Origin: Batillaria attramentaria
Taxonomy: Eukaryota > Mollusca > Gastropoda > Batillariidae
Length of the DNA: 64,000 nt
NCBI GenBank assembly: GCA_018292915.2
Contig: JACVVK020000284.1
Coordinates: forward strand, 385,001 to 449,000
Direction: 5' to 3'
The notes under the pieces are model-generated. The model was given only the letters and a program-made list of their open reading frames with translations, had not been told where the DNA came from and made no database searches. The position numbers and the translations under genes were made by a program. Shown one piece after another: positions 31,829 to 53,500 of the stretch (position 1 is the stretch's first letter; every line of letters begins with the position of its first letter).

Positions 31829-34800
31829 GGGGGTTGGGTATGCGGGGTGTGGGTGTAGGGGGGCGTCAAAGACCCATCTAAACAGCTCAAGGGGCTGTGT
31901 CTAGCCTGAATCACATTTAAGAGGCGTCGGGAAAATGGAGAGGTGTTAGGAAGAACCTTCAGACTGTGGCTGCTGTGGTGTTGGGAGTGGGGAGGGAGGG
32001 AGAGCAGGCTAAATTACCGAAGTGGGCTTCGTCGTCAAAAGGTCTCTTGATACCTTGTGGCTGTGCATCTCCCGCGCCGGGCTGGTTAATCTTGGCAGCT
32101 ATCTGTAACGTATTAAAGTGAACACTGGCTGATCGCGACCTTTACACTTGCTGTTGTTTTTTTCTCTTCTTCAAGAAACATAATAAATTACACAAAAAAG
32201 AATTTTGAAGCTTGAACTTGACCATGATGAAATTCACAAATGCACCTTAACATTGGTTCTTTCCTCCTCTCTCCAAATGTTTTTTTTCACATCAGGTAAA
32301 ACATAATACTTACAGACATCAATTTCACTTGTCCAAAATTGACAGTCAAAAATGAACCAAAAGTATGGAATGAAAACTGCCAAACTATTTCTTCAGTTAC
32401 AAGAATTCTTACATGAATCCATCAACGCAATGAAAATGTGCACATTACTTGGTGCAAAAACCAAACGGAAAAAATGCAGTCACTGCAGTGCATTTTCTCG
32501 CTCATCAGTATGAAAAAAAGCTGGTCACATTACACCCTATAGATGCTCTGCTTTGAGTGAAAATGAATTATATGCACCATAATTTGCATTACTTTTTTTT
32601 AAAGACGTCAGCGGATCATGGAGTCCCTTGTTTATTTTACTACAGCGTTGATCGAACTTTTCTTACATTTCTTCCAGCCTGCCTGCACCATTCTATTTAT
32701 TTCACTTGTATTTGAAACCTTGTAGCATGCCAACATCTGCAAAATTCTCTGCCCTACATCCGTTTCTAAGCGTGAACTTGTTACCACCCTAAAGCAGCCC
32801 TTTGCCACGAATGCACAGCCACAAAGCTAACATGAAAAAAGAGACAAATGCAACAAAAGCCTGTACTGGTTTCAACAATTTCTCTTGCCCCCAATAATTT
32901 TACTTTTCAGGGTTTCCTCAGTTGTTCTTTTCCCACAATTTTTTTTTTTTTAACTGTCTCATTCTGATTTGAAAAGGGACCTATCAGCAGCAAGATCTTT
33001 TTGCTGGAACCAGTACAAGAGCACAACTTTTGGTTCATTAAATTTTATAAGTGAACAATTCGCAGCATGATTCAATGATGAAAACAATCAAATTCATCAG
33101 CATGACAAAGAAAAAATGAATTTCATTAGTCACAGCTACAATGACCCACCTTCCCCTAACCTATTTCCTGGAATCGGCAGAGCAAGCTGGAAGAAAATGG
33201 CTGCATATACAATGGCGAAAGGTGCATATGACTAGCTGACTCCATGACCACAAACAGAATTATTTATACTCAATGTACTTCAGCAATCTAACAAATTTAA
33301 ATGTTTCATGTATAACAATGAACACTCAGGGATCTGGCTGAATGCTGAAATAAAGTTCATCAGATCACAAATTGTACACAGGAGAAAAAAAGAAGAAGAA
33401 AAAGACCAACCCCTGTGAAGATTTTTAATGTCAGCAAGAATGACAGCAGTTCATTTGTTGCTTTTTACTTATCTCACTTTCCCAAGCTACAATTAATTAA
33501 ATAACTTTGATAATCTTAAGCCTGTTTTACTTCAATCTTCTGATGTAAAGTGACGCCGGGGAATGGCTTTCTTTTAAACTGGCGGCTGTGGAAATACGGT
33601 GAACAGGAAATACAGGAGCACAAGCATTAGCAGCTTGAAAATACTGAAATGTAATGGTTATGCCTGTGCGTGTTTTAAGTCTCTCGTCCTAACCGATTTC
33701 AGTATTTATGACAAAAATGAAAATGCACAATATCTTTAGGTGTTCACATGGCTTTTTAAAATGCTAGTTGTAACCTAAAACTTGACGACACTACATTTAT
33801 CTTTCTTTGATCGGCATTTCAGGCTAAGAAATACGCAACTAAGCCTAAGGTGACTTAGTGGACTTATGTGCCAGCAGCAACGAGGCAACTTACATTCTGC
33901 AGGTTGTTTCGGTTCACAGACTGACCTAGGCTTTTAACCGTGACAAGAACATAACACCATTTAGATGTGTGCAAAACATGAACCATTTTGAGGCTGTCGT
34001 TGCTAAGACATGAGCCAAAATGTGAGCCAAGACATTCACCTGCCGCCTATTTCACTTTCAAGTGATAAGTTTGTATAAAACAGACTATATAGGTACGGTC
34101 AAATGGTCACCTCAGTGAAACTTGCACGTGGTCACTGGTGACATTACATGTTTACAAAGCTTTAAAATACACGTTAAGAGGACCACTGACACAACAGTGG
34201 CAGCATCTGTGCAAAATATATTTTTGGGGCAGCTAGAGTTCCTCATCCTGCCAGATGCCACTTTAAGAATTTGATCAGAGTTGTGAGCTGGCTGGTGACG
34301 TACATTAGAAATGAAATGTATGCGCTGAATAAAAAAGAGGCTTATTTGTAACCTACGACTCGGTGGAAAAAAAAATGCACAGGGCATGAACATGTCATGA
34401 ATACATCACCGGTGCTGTTTTAATTTTAACAAATCCCGCAAGAAACAAATCACCGGCAACTTCAAAATAAAACTGATTTTAACTAAGTCACTCTGAAACA
34501 ACTGACTACAATTAGTCATTGTTCAAGCACTCTGGAAAAGAAAACGGATCTATTCTCCGTTCGCCAAGATCCACAGCCGGCCAACGCGACTTCGCAAGGT
34601 CACTTTTCCGGTTTCCGAGAAGCAATCGCGCGAACTAAAATCATTGATGATGAATAAATAGGTCACCCAGTGACCGATTTTAACAGTTGTTTATCGGTAT
34701 ATTTAATCATACTAATGATGACTACAACAAAAACAGTACAGATCTCTTATTTTACAGCAAAATTTCGTGAAGGTATCGACACAAAAAAGCCACGTGCACT

Positions 34801-35004
34801 GCGACGCCCACCGGGAAATTTTTCCGGCGAGGTCAACCTTTCAACAACGTTCAAGTTTTAACAAAATATGACTTGCAATGAACATAAAATAGTGCACAAA
34901 AACGAATGAAACGTTGCGTTTCAACGTAATGCATTTATCTGCAATTATACCTGTCTAGCTCTGGCGAGTGCAGAAGCAAAAGCGTTACTTGATTCTTCTG
35001 CCAT
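19584..35004 (-). CDS. KHSRP: Far-upstream-element-binding / KH-type splicing regulatory protein (FUBP/KHSRP family)
   Basis: Eighteen coding exons, all with consistent phases, total 2175 nt or 724 residues (vertebrate KHSRP is about 710, FUBP1 about 640). Exons in order: 34951-35004, 32018-32102, 30326-30358, 29862-29934, 29374-29537, 29049-29178, 28508-28688, 28218-28316, 27849-27971, 27211-27313, 26776-26876, 26338-26376, 25370-25592, 24930-25090, 21111-21250, 20670-20752, 20174-20386, 19584-19753. The N-terminus (start [18 protein letters not shown]) leads into the family's ARQIAAKI motif. Four KH domains follow, each with an intact GKGG loop. Then come Gly/Pro-rich linkers and Tyr-rich C-terminal motifs with AWAEYYRQQ. 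The family binds single-stranded DNA or AU-rich RNA and acts in transcription, splicing, mRNA decay and microRNA processing, mainly in the nucleus. Whether it is the single invertebrate pro-orthologue of FUBP1/KHSRP/FUBP3 cannot be told here. Confidence 0.93.
20119..20160. repeat. (GA)n microsatellite beside an exon
   Basis: A 42-bp GA tract begins 14 bp past the 5' splice site of exon 17 on the minus strand (there read as CT). It is close enough to influence splicing. Confidence 0.9.
21274..24590 (+). mobile_element. Full-length RTE-like non-LTR retrotransposon with 13-bp target-site duplication
   Basis: The direct repeat gaatattagggga occurs at 21274-21286 and 24578-24590, exactly flanking the element (21287-24577). 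The element has a 5' leader of about 280 bp, one long open frame and a very short 3' end of taagtaagtaa repeats immediately after the stop. The overall size of about 3.3 kb and the endonuclease-plus-RT single ORF fit the RTE group. It sits antisense in the intron between exons 14 and 15 of the FUBP/KHSRP gene. The perfect duplication and open frame indicate a recent insertion. Confidence 0.9.
21565..24573 (+). CDS. LINE polyprotein: APE-type endonuclease and reverse transcriptase
   Basis: 1002 codons from the first in-frame ATG at 21565; a second ATG at 21631 lies just before the endonuclease domain. The open frame extends upstream to 21454 without an ATG. Endonuclease motifs in order: [43 protein letters not shown] and SSDHH, so the catalytic residues are present. 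Reverse transcriptase motifs: [52 protein letters not shown] and the catalytic FADD. The C-terminus has a conserved W..RR..N.RWP region and a KRKRGRPR basic motif. No stop codon or frameshift interrupts the frame, so it could be active. The exact clade is inferred from size and layout. Confidence 0.92.
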   Translation: MTHCSESRKEAARPTPLLTPRTMTRVATWNIRTMYEVGRTIQVAREMKNYKIGVLGLSETRWLQTGQLRFSSGEQLLYSGHTEDGAPHTEGVALMLAPEAQRALIGWEPVNSRIITAKFITKKKDIKLNIIQCYAPTNDAEEEKKDDFYQQLQTVIDRGGAKDMTILMGDFNAKIGSDNTGYENTMGTHGLGQMNENGERFADFCALNQLVIGGSIFPHKRIHKATWRSPDHVTENQIDHICISRKFRRSWRDVRVMRGADVSSDHHLLATTLRLRLKRHTNANNTRTRYNVGLLRNTETQAAFRISLSNRFQPLQDLIEDSGMDIETQWEHSKKLWHDTCEEVLGKRKTQHKEWISADTIQKLEVRKKKKTALNTSRTRRAKAKAQEEYTAADREVKRSTRKDKRDYIDNLANQAEEAAGQGNLKDLYQVTKKLAGKFQQTDKPVKDKNGHPLTTTEEQLKRWAEHFRELLNRPIPETPPDIPPAETELPINCDKPSKAEIRKAIMTLRNGKAAGPDEIPAEAIKADTETAVNMLHSLFSKIWEKEEVPAQWKEGIVIKLPKKGDLRDCNNYRGIMLLSVPGKVLNRILLERMREAVDPMLRDQQAGFRRNRSCADQIASLRIIVEQSLEWNSPLYINFIDYEKAFDSVDREALWKLLRHYGVPGKIISLIQCTYKDMSCRIAHAGQLSESFEVKTGVRQGCLLSPFLFLLVIDWIMKTTTTGRKNGIQWTLWAQLDDLDFADDLALLSHSHSQMQDKTTCLEATSAGTGLKINRRKTELMKINTTASTPVTVGGEPIREVESFVYLGSVVDGQGGTDRDVTARIGKARAAMVMLKNIWASKVVSIRTKLRIYNSNVKSVLLYGCETWRTTKTMQQKIQTFLNTCLRRIFNIRWPEKIRNEELWERAGQEPAAKQILRRKWGWIGHTLRKPASSTTRQALTWNPQGKRKRGRPRNSWRRDTEAELYKQGTNWTGVARIAQNRVRWRRVVDGLCSTWSQGPK
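24930..25592 (-). CDS. KHSRP: FUBP/KHSRP exons 13-14: RGG-like linker and KH domain 4
   Basis: Exon 13 (25370-25592) encodes a Gly/Arg/Pro-rich stretch with several RGG/GRG motifs, then [15 protein letters not shown]. Exon 14 (24930-25090) continues [18 protein letters not shown] to the end of KH4 (about residues 453-522). The RGG-type linker suits RNA contact or arginine methylation (inference). An intact LINE lies in the intron downstream of exon 14. Confidence 0.92.
26338..27313 (-). CDS. KHSRP: FUBP/KHSRP exons 10-12: KH domain 3 and short linker
   Basis: Exon 10 (27211-27313) starts [20 protein letters not shown] and exon 11 (26776-26876) completes KH3 ([15 protein letters not shown] then a helix). 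Exon 12 (26338-26376) is a 39-nt in-frame microexon, 13 residues starting [13 protein letters not shown], phase 0 on both sides. Being symmetric, it could be skipped without frame loss, so alternative splicing is plausible. Confidence 0.88.
27849..28688 (-). CDS. KHSRP: FUBP/KHSRP exons 7-9: KH domain 2
   Basis: Exon 7 (28508-28688) finishes the KH1 helix, adds a Gly/Met-rich linker, then begins KH2 with [20 protein letters not shown]. Exon 8 (28218-28316) has [12 protein letters not shown]. Exon 9 (27849-27971) holds the last helix ([13 protein letters not shown]) and a Gly-rich linker. KH2 spans about residues 213-286. Confidence 0.92.
29049..29537 (-). CDS. KHSRP: FUBP/KHSRP exons 5-6: linker and KH domain 1
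   Basis: Exon 5 (29374-29537) encodes an Ala/Gln-rich helical linker, then [12 protein letters not shown]. Exon 6 (29049-29178) continues with [20 protein letters not shown] and the rest of KH1 to TPHSIK. The domain spans about residues 122-190 and is split by an intron just before the GKGG loop. Confidence 0.92.
29862..35004 (-). CDS. KHSRP: FUBP/KHSRP exons 1-4: N-terminal region
   Basis: Exon 1 (34951-35004) starts at the ATG at 35004 and ends in a gtataa donor. Exon 2 (32018-32102) encodes [17 protein letters not shown] and a KRPFDD segment. Exon 3 (30326-30358) is a 33-nt microexon, phase 1 to 1, encoding [10 protein letters not shown], like the PESKK motif of human family members. Exon 4 (29862-29934) is a low-complexity linker. 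Introns 1 and 2 (2.8 and 1.7 kb) show no other exon. The KRP-to-PESKK basic stretch may contribute to nuclear import (inference). Confidence 0.85.
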
Positions 35005-35539
35005 GTTCCCTTCTCAATATGGCGCAGCTAAAGAGGAAGCAGTAATGGCGCATTCGAACGGCAGCTGTGATTGGTGGAAAGGAATGTTGTTGCGCCACCT
35101 GCGGCATAATTTTTCCAACAAAGCGCCAAGGAAGACAACCCTGTAAACGGACTAAACCACATGGTGTGCCGGTTTGATCGCTTAGTGCAGGGAAAGATCC
35201 CCCCCCCTCCCCCTCCACGACTGTGTAAAATGTTATATGTAAAACATCACCCAAACTAATTCCACAGTAAATACAGCAGAATGTGTGAGGATAGTAGTGA
35301 GTGGCAAGACTGAATCACAAAATGTCTGTCACCGAGATGTCAAGCTGTGACTTGCCGAATGACACGTTCTCTCGTCTGCTTGTCACCGACGCCTGCAGAT
35401 GAAATAACGAAAGCCACCCAACTTCAGTTTATATCTTACCTTCTGGTCGGTGCTGACTTGACAGAATGAGACCGTCACCGTCCATATAGCCGTGTCAGTC
35501 TAACTTCGAAAACAAGTTTAATGTGATTTGCCCGCCGGA

Positions 35540-37160
35540 CCGTACTGAAGGCGCAGCTACTGCATGAGGTCAGCCGGTTTCAGTCAGCCGGTGCACCAAT
35601 GCACGTATGATCATGAAACCGAAACTAACACCGATTGTGACCGTGAACTGCATATAGTCAGATTAGCCAGACCGACGGCTTCCGCATTCTAACCGGCGCC
35701 GGGTCATTTGATTTGTGCTTTATGGTGTTCACTGATCCGGCGCCGGGACTCGGAAAATGACTAGCCTACTCAGTACTGGTCAGTAAGCAAAATTTAGACA
35801 GACTCAGTTTAGGCTGAGACGCCGGGGCCGGCCCCGGCCGGCGGAGACAGACTCGGCCTTATCTAGTCTGGCAGTTGGAGCCGGAACTGATGACACTGAC
35901 TCAGTCAGTGACTCGATCATGATGATCATCCTACCCGACGGAGCCAGCCAAATCGCCGTCCGTTGTACAGCCTCGGACTGACCCGGCGTCATGCCGGGTC
36001 AGGTCACTGAGTTAGGCGTTTCAGTACAGCTGAGTACTCATGTACCAATTCAGTCATTTTAGTATTGAGATCAAGCTGACTCAGTGACTGACCGTCTCAC
36101 ACCCGCCATTTCAAGTTTCACTTCGGTCCGGCCGGCCAACAGTTGAAACCCGGCAGCAACACCGTGACCGACTCACAGTCAATAGACTGAACTAACACTA
36201 AACAACTTGAAAGACAAGACGGCCGGGTAGTCTAGTATTTCAGTTATTTCTTCACTTGAACGTGACTCGAACTTGCAGCCGTCACTGAGTCGGCAGAGAC
36301 TGGCCGGCGGTGGCGCTGACGGACTGACCGTGACTCAGTGCCGGCCTCGAGTCGGCCGCTCAAATTTGACTGACTCCGACCGTCACTGAGCCGGTCAGGA
36401 GGCCATCATGGTCAAGTTGACCCCGCCGGCCGTGACGTGAAGTCAGTCCGGCGGTGACATCTGTGACTGGCTTTACCGGCTCCGTCCGTCAGTGTCGGAA
36501 TCTGAATGTCGAGGCGGTCTAGCCCCGCTGGCTCTCAGGCACTTTCAGTTACTTGTATCATCATATATATCATATTGATAATATGTACTGGTTTTAACTA
36601 GTACTATGACATGATCCGGCGTTTCACGGTCACGGTATCCGGCAGTGTCCGTCAGTATCACTGAGTTCTCAGTGACTCACTCATCGGCTGACCGGCCCCG
36701 GCCCGGCGGCCGTCGTTAAAACTGACTCAGTCCCGAGTCTACTAGTACTCAGTACTGACTGAGACGGACAGTCAGTTGAAGTCAGTTTCGAGGCCGGGCT
36801 GCCGCCTGCTACTGATTCAAAATTAAATTATTTCAAAGTTAACTTCAGTGACTCAGTGTCAGTGACCAGTCGGTCGATCGCAGGCCGGGGGAAGCCATAT
36901 AAGCATCACTTGAATATCATAGTTTCAGTGAAGTTCACTGATCAGTGATGAAACACTACACCTCAGGATCAAAGTTTATTTACCTCCAAAAAGCCGGCAT
37001 ATCAGTGGCCGGACCATGAACTTGAAACATGTTAGGCAGCTAAGCGGCTTGAAAAGATGAACTTGAGTTGCAGGCTGCCGCTGAAATTGACCTATAGATA
37101 CTAGTCTCAGTGCTTGGAAGTTGACACTCTGTTCTGGCCGGCGGTGCCACTATGGTGACT
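35540..37160. other. Compositionally odd, cryptically simple island
   Basis: About 1.6 kb unusually rich in the short words TCAGT/ACTGA, GACTCAG and CCGG/GGCC on both strands, without a fixed period. No exon, tRNA or mobile-element signature is visible. It lies 0.5 kb upstream of the FUBP/KHSRP start. Confidence 0.5.
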
Positions 37161-37284
37161 GAGCGGACCAGCAGTGGAAACACTCGCTGCGCGTCCATTG
37201 TCAATACACTCCTATGTTCAGCTGGTATAGTTCGCCTGTTGGGGGGGGGGGGGGGTGCAAATGTACACCACTAGTCATGTGCAG

Positions 37285-37855
37285 GCATCATCATTAGCTT
37301 GCTTTACGTCCTATGGCTTTTGGCCCTTAAGGACAAGTTGTTCCTGGCGTGTGTCTTTGGCTGCTTGGCTAGGCGAGTGTCTTTGGGGTGTGTGAGGGCT
37401 GTTTTGCTTAGCTTTGGGCAACGTCAGAGGATCTCTGCTTGGCTTTCTGATGCCTGGTCTGGGTTTGTTTTTTCAGTGCCTCAGTCTGTTCTGTCATCCG
37501 TACTTTTGCCTTTTAGATTATCACTGGGGTGTCCCCTCGCTTTTTGGGTTCAGAACCATTTTGTCAGATCTGATCTGACGATCGCGTCGGCCAGGGTTCT
37601 CATTGGCCTATCACCTAGGACTTGGTGTGGCTTGAGGAAGTCTACCGTCTTCAGTGAGTATCTGTCTCTCAGGTCCCAGACCGGCTGGAGGCTGGCGGGC
37701 AGGCCATCACAACCGTTTACAATGTGGCGGACGTCTGGGGGCTGCCCACACTGGCAGAGGTCGTTACTCCATGTGTGTGCGCAGCACAGTGTGCGTATTC
37801 TGCAGATGATTGCAGAGTGTCTGCGCGGGAAAAGTGGCGGCGAGGGTAGCAAATG
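37285..37855 (-). pseudogene. 3' fragment of a LINE ORF (C-terminal zinc-knuckle region)
   Basis: The minus-strand frame ending at 37550 contains LCQCGQPPDVRHIVNGC, matching the Cys-Cys-His-Cys C-terminal motif found after the reverse transcriptase in many non-LTR elements. It is followed by hydrophobic and basic residues and a stop. A 3' end of about 260 bp ends near a catcatcat-type tail at 37285. No RT core is present, so this is a 5'-truncated relic. The overlapping plus-strand open frame is a shadow. Confidence 0.6.
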
Positions 37856-38959
37856 TACTTATAGTCTGCGCGGGACAGGGTGCAATTGACGTATTCTGGA
37901 TTTGGGCCAGCCTGGCGAATCAGCCGAAGTCACGTGACAGCTAACTTCGTTTTATGGATGTCACTTAAACGAAAGCATTAAACGAATGTCGACATCTGTG
38001 CGTGTGTACTGAGTATCTGTCGTGATTTGTGGCTGTTTCGCTTTCCGGCAACGAGCCGTTCGATGAAACGTAGATGTCGCGAGAGCTGACCGGATTGAAA
38101 GGCTGGATACAATCGCGCCGCTGAGCGGAGAGCTGGAGTACATTTGCTCCTCCTGCATGCTGGTATACATTTGCACCCCCCCCCCCCCCTAGAACCATAC
38201 CAACTGAACCCTGATAAAGTCCATCGTTCTGCTGTCCGTCGGCCTCTTTGCAGTGCCGACCCCAGATCAAAGACTGAGCCAATACCTAATGCTGCACCTT
38301 GGCCGGAATCCCCTGGTATTGGGGCGACAAGGGGGTAGGGAGTGCCTGCGGGTGTTGGGGGGTATTGTGAAGAACTGCCCGGCGCGGCCGGGGGGGGGGG
38401 GGGGGGAGGGGGGCACGGTGTTTCACTGCAGGCCGGTTAGCCGGCATAAATTTACTGCCGAGTTCGCGAGTAAAATAGTAAAGCAGTTATTGTTGTCTCT
38501 GTGTCACCCGCAGGACGCAAGGGGAGAGTTTTTACTTATTCGGTTGGTTTTTTTTTTTCACAGATGACGTCAAGTTTACTTGAACATGTATCTGACGGAC
38601 TCAGTCACGGACATTTACCGACTAGTGTGTGGGGGTTCTCATGATTGTAGTGTTGTTTGTTTCAGTGTCAGGTTCGTCGGTTTCAGTGTTTCTTGCCTTT
38701 GTATCTCGGCAACTGATCCGATTCTTTGAAAATAATAATATTAATTATAACAATAACAACAATAATAAATTCTTTATTGTCCATTGCATCACTGACACAA
38801 TAAATGAGAAACAGTCCTGTGGGTTTACATAATGTGACACGGACACAAATACACTCGCTATGTGCAAGCCGTACAATCTGACTGCCATACTAATCTCTCT
38901 CTCTCTCTCTCTCTCTGGTCTCCCCAGAGAGCATGTATAGTAGCGTAGTATACATGCCC

Positions 38960-38966
38960 CCCCCCC

Positions 38967-39037
<71 letters not shown>
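38960..39037. repeat. (C)n/(CA)n microsatellite
   Basis: A C run followed by about 70 bp of pure CA. A CT tract (38894-38917) and a TTTATT/AAT-repeat junction (38740-38780) lie just upstream. No gene is visible in 38180-39300. Confidence 0.95.
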
Positions 39038-39039
<2 letters not shown>

Positions 39040-39306
39040 TTGTCCGAGTCAGCCGGCTCAGCTTATTCTTTGCCGGGCTCGCGACGAAAACAAGTGAAAC
39101 TTTTTGAAACAATACTGACTTAAAATACCAATACACAGTCATATTATTATGGAATCTGGCCGTGACTTAAGCTGCCAAATTTTCCTGCAAATCTTCACGC
39201 CGGCCGATTTTTAAATATAATGGGAAGTAAAAATAAAAAACGAGACGTCATGTTGTGGCGGGGTGAATAATGGATCGGTCCGCCCAAAGAGTGCGAAGGA
39301 GCGCGA

Positions 39307-39510
39307 AACCTAACCTAACCTAACCTTACCTAACCTAACCTAACCTAACCTAACATAACATAACATAACATAACATAGCATAGCATAGCATAGCATAACA
39401 TAACATAACATAACATAACATAACATAACATAACATAACATAGCATAGCATAGCATAGCATAGCATAACATAACATAACATAACATAACATAAGATAACA
39501 TAACACACAT
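39307..39510. repeat. (CCTAA)n passing into (CATAA)n pentamer array
   Basis: About nine CCTAA units, then about thirty CATAA/CATAG units over 200 bp. On the minus strand the first part reads TTAGG, the arthropod telomere unit, but it degenerates smoothly to TTATG. It is best read as an expanded pentamer. Confidence 0.9.
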
Positions 39511-39754
39511 TTCATATAGAAAGTTTGCACGCAATGAATCAGTTTCGGGTACATCAGTGTTCCCTGTGATTCGAAAACACAAGGGTCCTTGGGATCTCTC
39601 CATATTTTTTAGGGTCCTTCTGTAACTTTGGAGGGTCCATACACCACATTCTGTCTGTTACGCACAATGGCTCAGCGGAAATGCCATGCTGCAAGTGTCC
39701 GCTGCTAGTTACAGATCGCGTTTTGTTCGTCCGGCTTCCGGAAGAGACTCGAGT

Positions 39755-39925
39755 TGGAGGGTGGGTGGGTGCGTGGGTGTTTGGGGGTTTAACGTCCTTT
39801 TCCACCACACAGGGTGATATCAAAGACGGGGCAACGATGAAAAAGCCAGCACAAATATTTGGCCCCAGCCGGGATCGAACTCACGACCCGAGCATTAGAA
39901 GTCCAACGCTGTCGAGTTGGAGAGC
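39755..39925 (-). mobile_element. tRNA-Arg-like SINE, minus orientation
   Basis: It contains the 3' body (gggtttaacgtccttttcca), the middle (caaatatttggccccagccg) and the head (cattagaagtccaacgctgt) of a SINE found repeatedly here. On the sense strand the head holds ttggacttctaat, like the anticodon arm of tRNA-Arg(TCT). The head is incomplete at its outer end. Confidence 0.75.
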
Positions 39926-40213
39926 TGGAAAAATGCTGTTTGTCACGGCGAGACAAAAAAAAAACAACAAAAAAACCCAACAACAAAAACAAAAACAAAC
40001 AAACAAACAAACAAACAAAAAACCCGAGCGTCCCCTGTGACGCGCTGTTCTCAAATTTTTGCGTCAATTTAAGAATTTTGTGCGTACTAATACGCACACC
40101 TGTGCGTAATCGGGAACACTAGTACATGCCCATATTATTGAGTCTACAATAGAATCAGTAACCCCAACATGAATCTGGATTTTATCTAGCTTCACTTTCT
40201 GCAGACTAAAGGA

Positions 40214-40219
40214 TTTAAT
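40214..40219 (-). terminator. Candidate poly(A) signal (ATTAAA) of the TNFR-like gene
   Basis: ATTAAA on the minus strand about 60 bp after the predicted stop at 40276. No canonical AATAAA was seen nearby. Confidence 0.3.
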
Positions 40220-40275
40220 CTAAGAATAACCAGACATGTAGTATTGGGATTACCAACTGACAAAGAACCAGTTGT

Positions 40276-51610
<11,335 letters not shown>

Positions 51611-51919
51611 TTTCGTAGTCCTATATCAGCAGCCCTGTAAAAAATACATAAGCAAGAAGGTGCAGTAGTTCCCGGGCCTGCTTAATGCCGGGATATTTAT
51701 GACAAGAAGCGTGCAATGCGGCCCTGTCACGCAGTCTCAAACCACATGGACCTCCATAGCATCATCATACAGTACCATCATTCTCATCCTCAACATCATG
51801 CATCATAACAACAATAAAAAAAAAATGCCCCAGCTTCCCAGCCCTCTGTGGGTTCCATCCATGACCAGAGAGGAATATCGCTGAAGCTGGCAGAGAGTTG
51901 AAAGAAAAAAAAAAAAAAG

Positions 51920-51950
<31 letters not shown>

Positions 51951-52341
51951 AAAAAAGAAGAAGAAAAATCCGACATGCAAAGCATCGGACTAGAAACTTC
52001 TAAGTGCCTACTCTTTTCATGGGTTGTGGTGTAGTTGCAGCCTATGAAAGTCGTTATCCAAGGGCTTAATTAACCCTAATCTAGAATGTGAGTTTATTAT
52101 GAATTATCAAACCGTCGGATCACCTCAGTAATTTGACTTTACAAAAAAAAAAAAAAAAAAAAAAAGCTCGACAAATTCAGGCACAGCCGTTTTTACGTAG
52201 CTGTAATACTATTGATCTCTCTTTACCTCATTTCTTTCCCAGTAGCCCTCGTCATGCACAATTTTATCATCTAAACCTGGACCGAGCAATCCGTTTTTCT
52301 ACATAAACTTTTTATACAGACTTCTCTTCATTGTGGTTTTT

Positions 52342-52369
52342 AAGTTGTTTCTCTATAGAGAAACAACTT
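52342..52369. repeat. 28-bp perfect palindrome
   Basis: Arms aagttgtttctcta and its exact reverse complement meet without a loop. The right half continues into tttatgagacggggc, and a related gagaaacaactttgtaggac occurs near 54068. It may be the end of a repeat family. The rest of 51620-53100 shows nothing I can support as a gene. Confidence 0.75.
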
Positions 52370-53107
52370 TATGAGACGGGGCAGATTTTGCTACGCGCAG
52401 CAGCAAGTTTCAGTGATACAAAACAAGACTGTGACGTTTCTCCACACAATACTTACTTTCACGCACACAGTGACGTAACGAAATCTGCGTCATAGACACC
52501 TTACGTGCACACTATGCTGCTGCGTTCTTTTTGGCGGGAGTGACGTGTGTGTGTCTGTGTGTGTGGACGGATGTAATGATGGCTATCTCCTAAACCACCT
52601 CGTTGGAGGCCTTTTTACTTTGAGATAAAATGGGAATTCACCTTCTCCAGAGCTACCTTTCACGATTTTCAGCCTGCCGCATTTTCAGAAGAGTTATCGC
52701 CGATTTTAAAAAATCGGTCATGTTACGAATTTTTTCGAAAAAAATGTTCAGGTGGCTTCATCTTCTGAAATTGGGAAGATCATCCAATTATACTGCCTGT
52801 TTTCGTAGCACAGCTCTGTAGCTCTGACGGGTTTTGTGTAAGAAAAATATTTCCGAGGTAGGGGTTGCTTGCATATAAGGCCAAATATCTATGAAAAGAC
52901 TCCTTCAAATTACTCATCATTCCGGTATTTTTGTCACTTATGCCAACTGCATATATGACATGAACTACTGCACTATTATAGCTTTAGTATTAAGAATAAC
53001 AGAGCTTTTAGATAAACACATGTTTTCACGTTTCTGCGAGAAGCGCTGGTCAAAAAAGTTCCAATTTTGCAATTTCGTAAGTACAACCCGAGGCACTTAA
53101 GTCCACG

Positions 53108-53500
53108 TTTCATCAGCTCTCTATATCTTCCAGATTTTATATCAAAATTAATTCAGTCACGGAAGTCACAGAAACAACAAGGAAATCACAAGATATGAAG
53201 AAGTATCACCTGACAGACGAGCAGCTTGAGGCTGACGTCAAATGTTTGGTTCACAGACAAAATCTGCAAGTATCGTCACTGCTTCCGACATTTCATCAGC
53301 CCTCTAGATCTTCCAGATTTCATGTGAAAAATAATTCAGTCGGAGAAGTCACAAAGCCAACAGGGAAATCACAAGACATGAACAAGCATCCTCAGACGAT
53401 CTCAGTAGTGCTAGAGGCTGACGTCAAAAGTTTAGTTCACGGAATTGACGTCATCTCTCTCTCTCTGTATGACGACCTGCCTGAGGCTGACGGCAAATGT
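53108..53500. repeat. Diverged tandem duplication, about 183-bp unit
   Basis: tttcatcagctctctatatc at 53108 recurs as tttcatcagccctctagatc at 53291, and similarity runs through the aattcagtc and aaatcacaaga words. A gaggctgacgtcaaa word recurs at about 53229, 53412 and 53482. The open frame spanning it (53195-53635) reflects the repeats and is not a convincing gene. Confidence 0.7.

Noticed and set aside
37299..37889. 196-codon plus-strand frame
   Set aside because: It lies opposite the LINE C-terminal fragment and shows only Ser/Leu/Cys-rich shadow sequence.
39307..39351. Telomere or chromosome-end sequence
   Set aside because: Short, internal, and grading into CATAA repeats with ordinary sequence on both sides.
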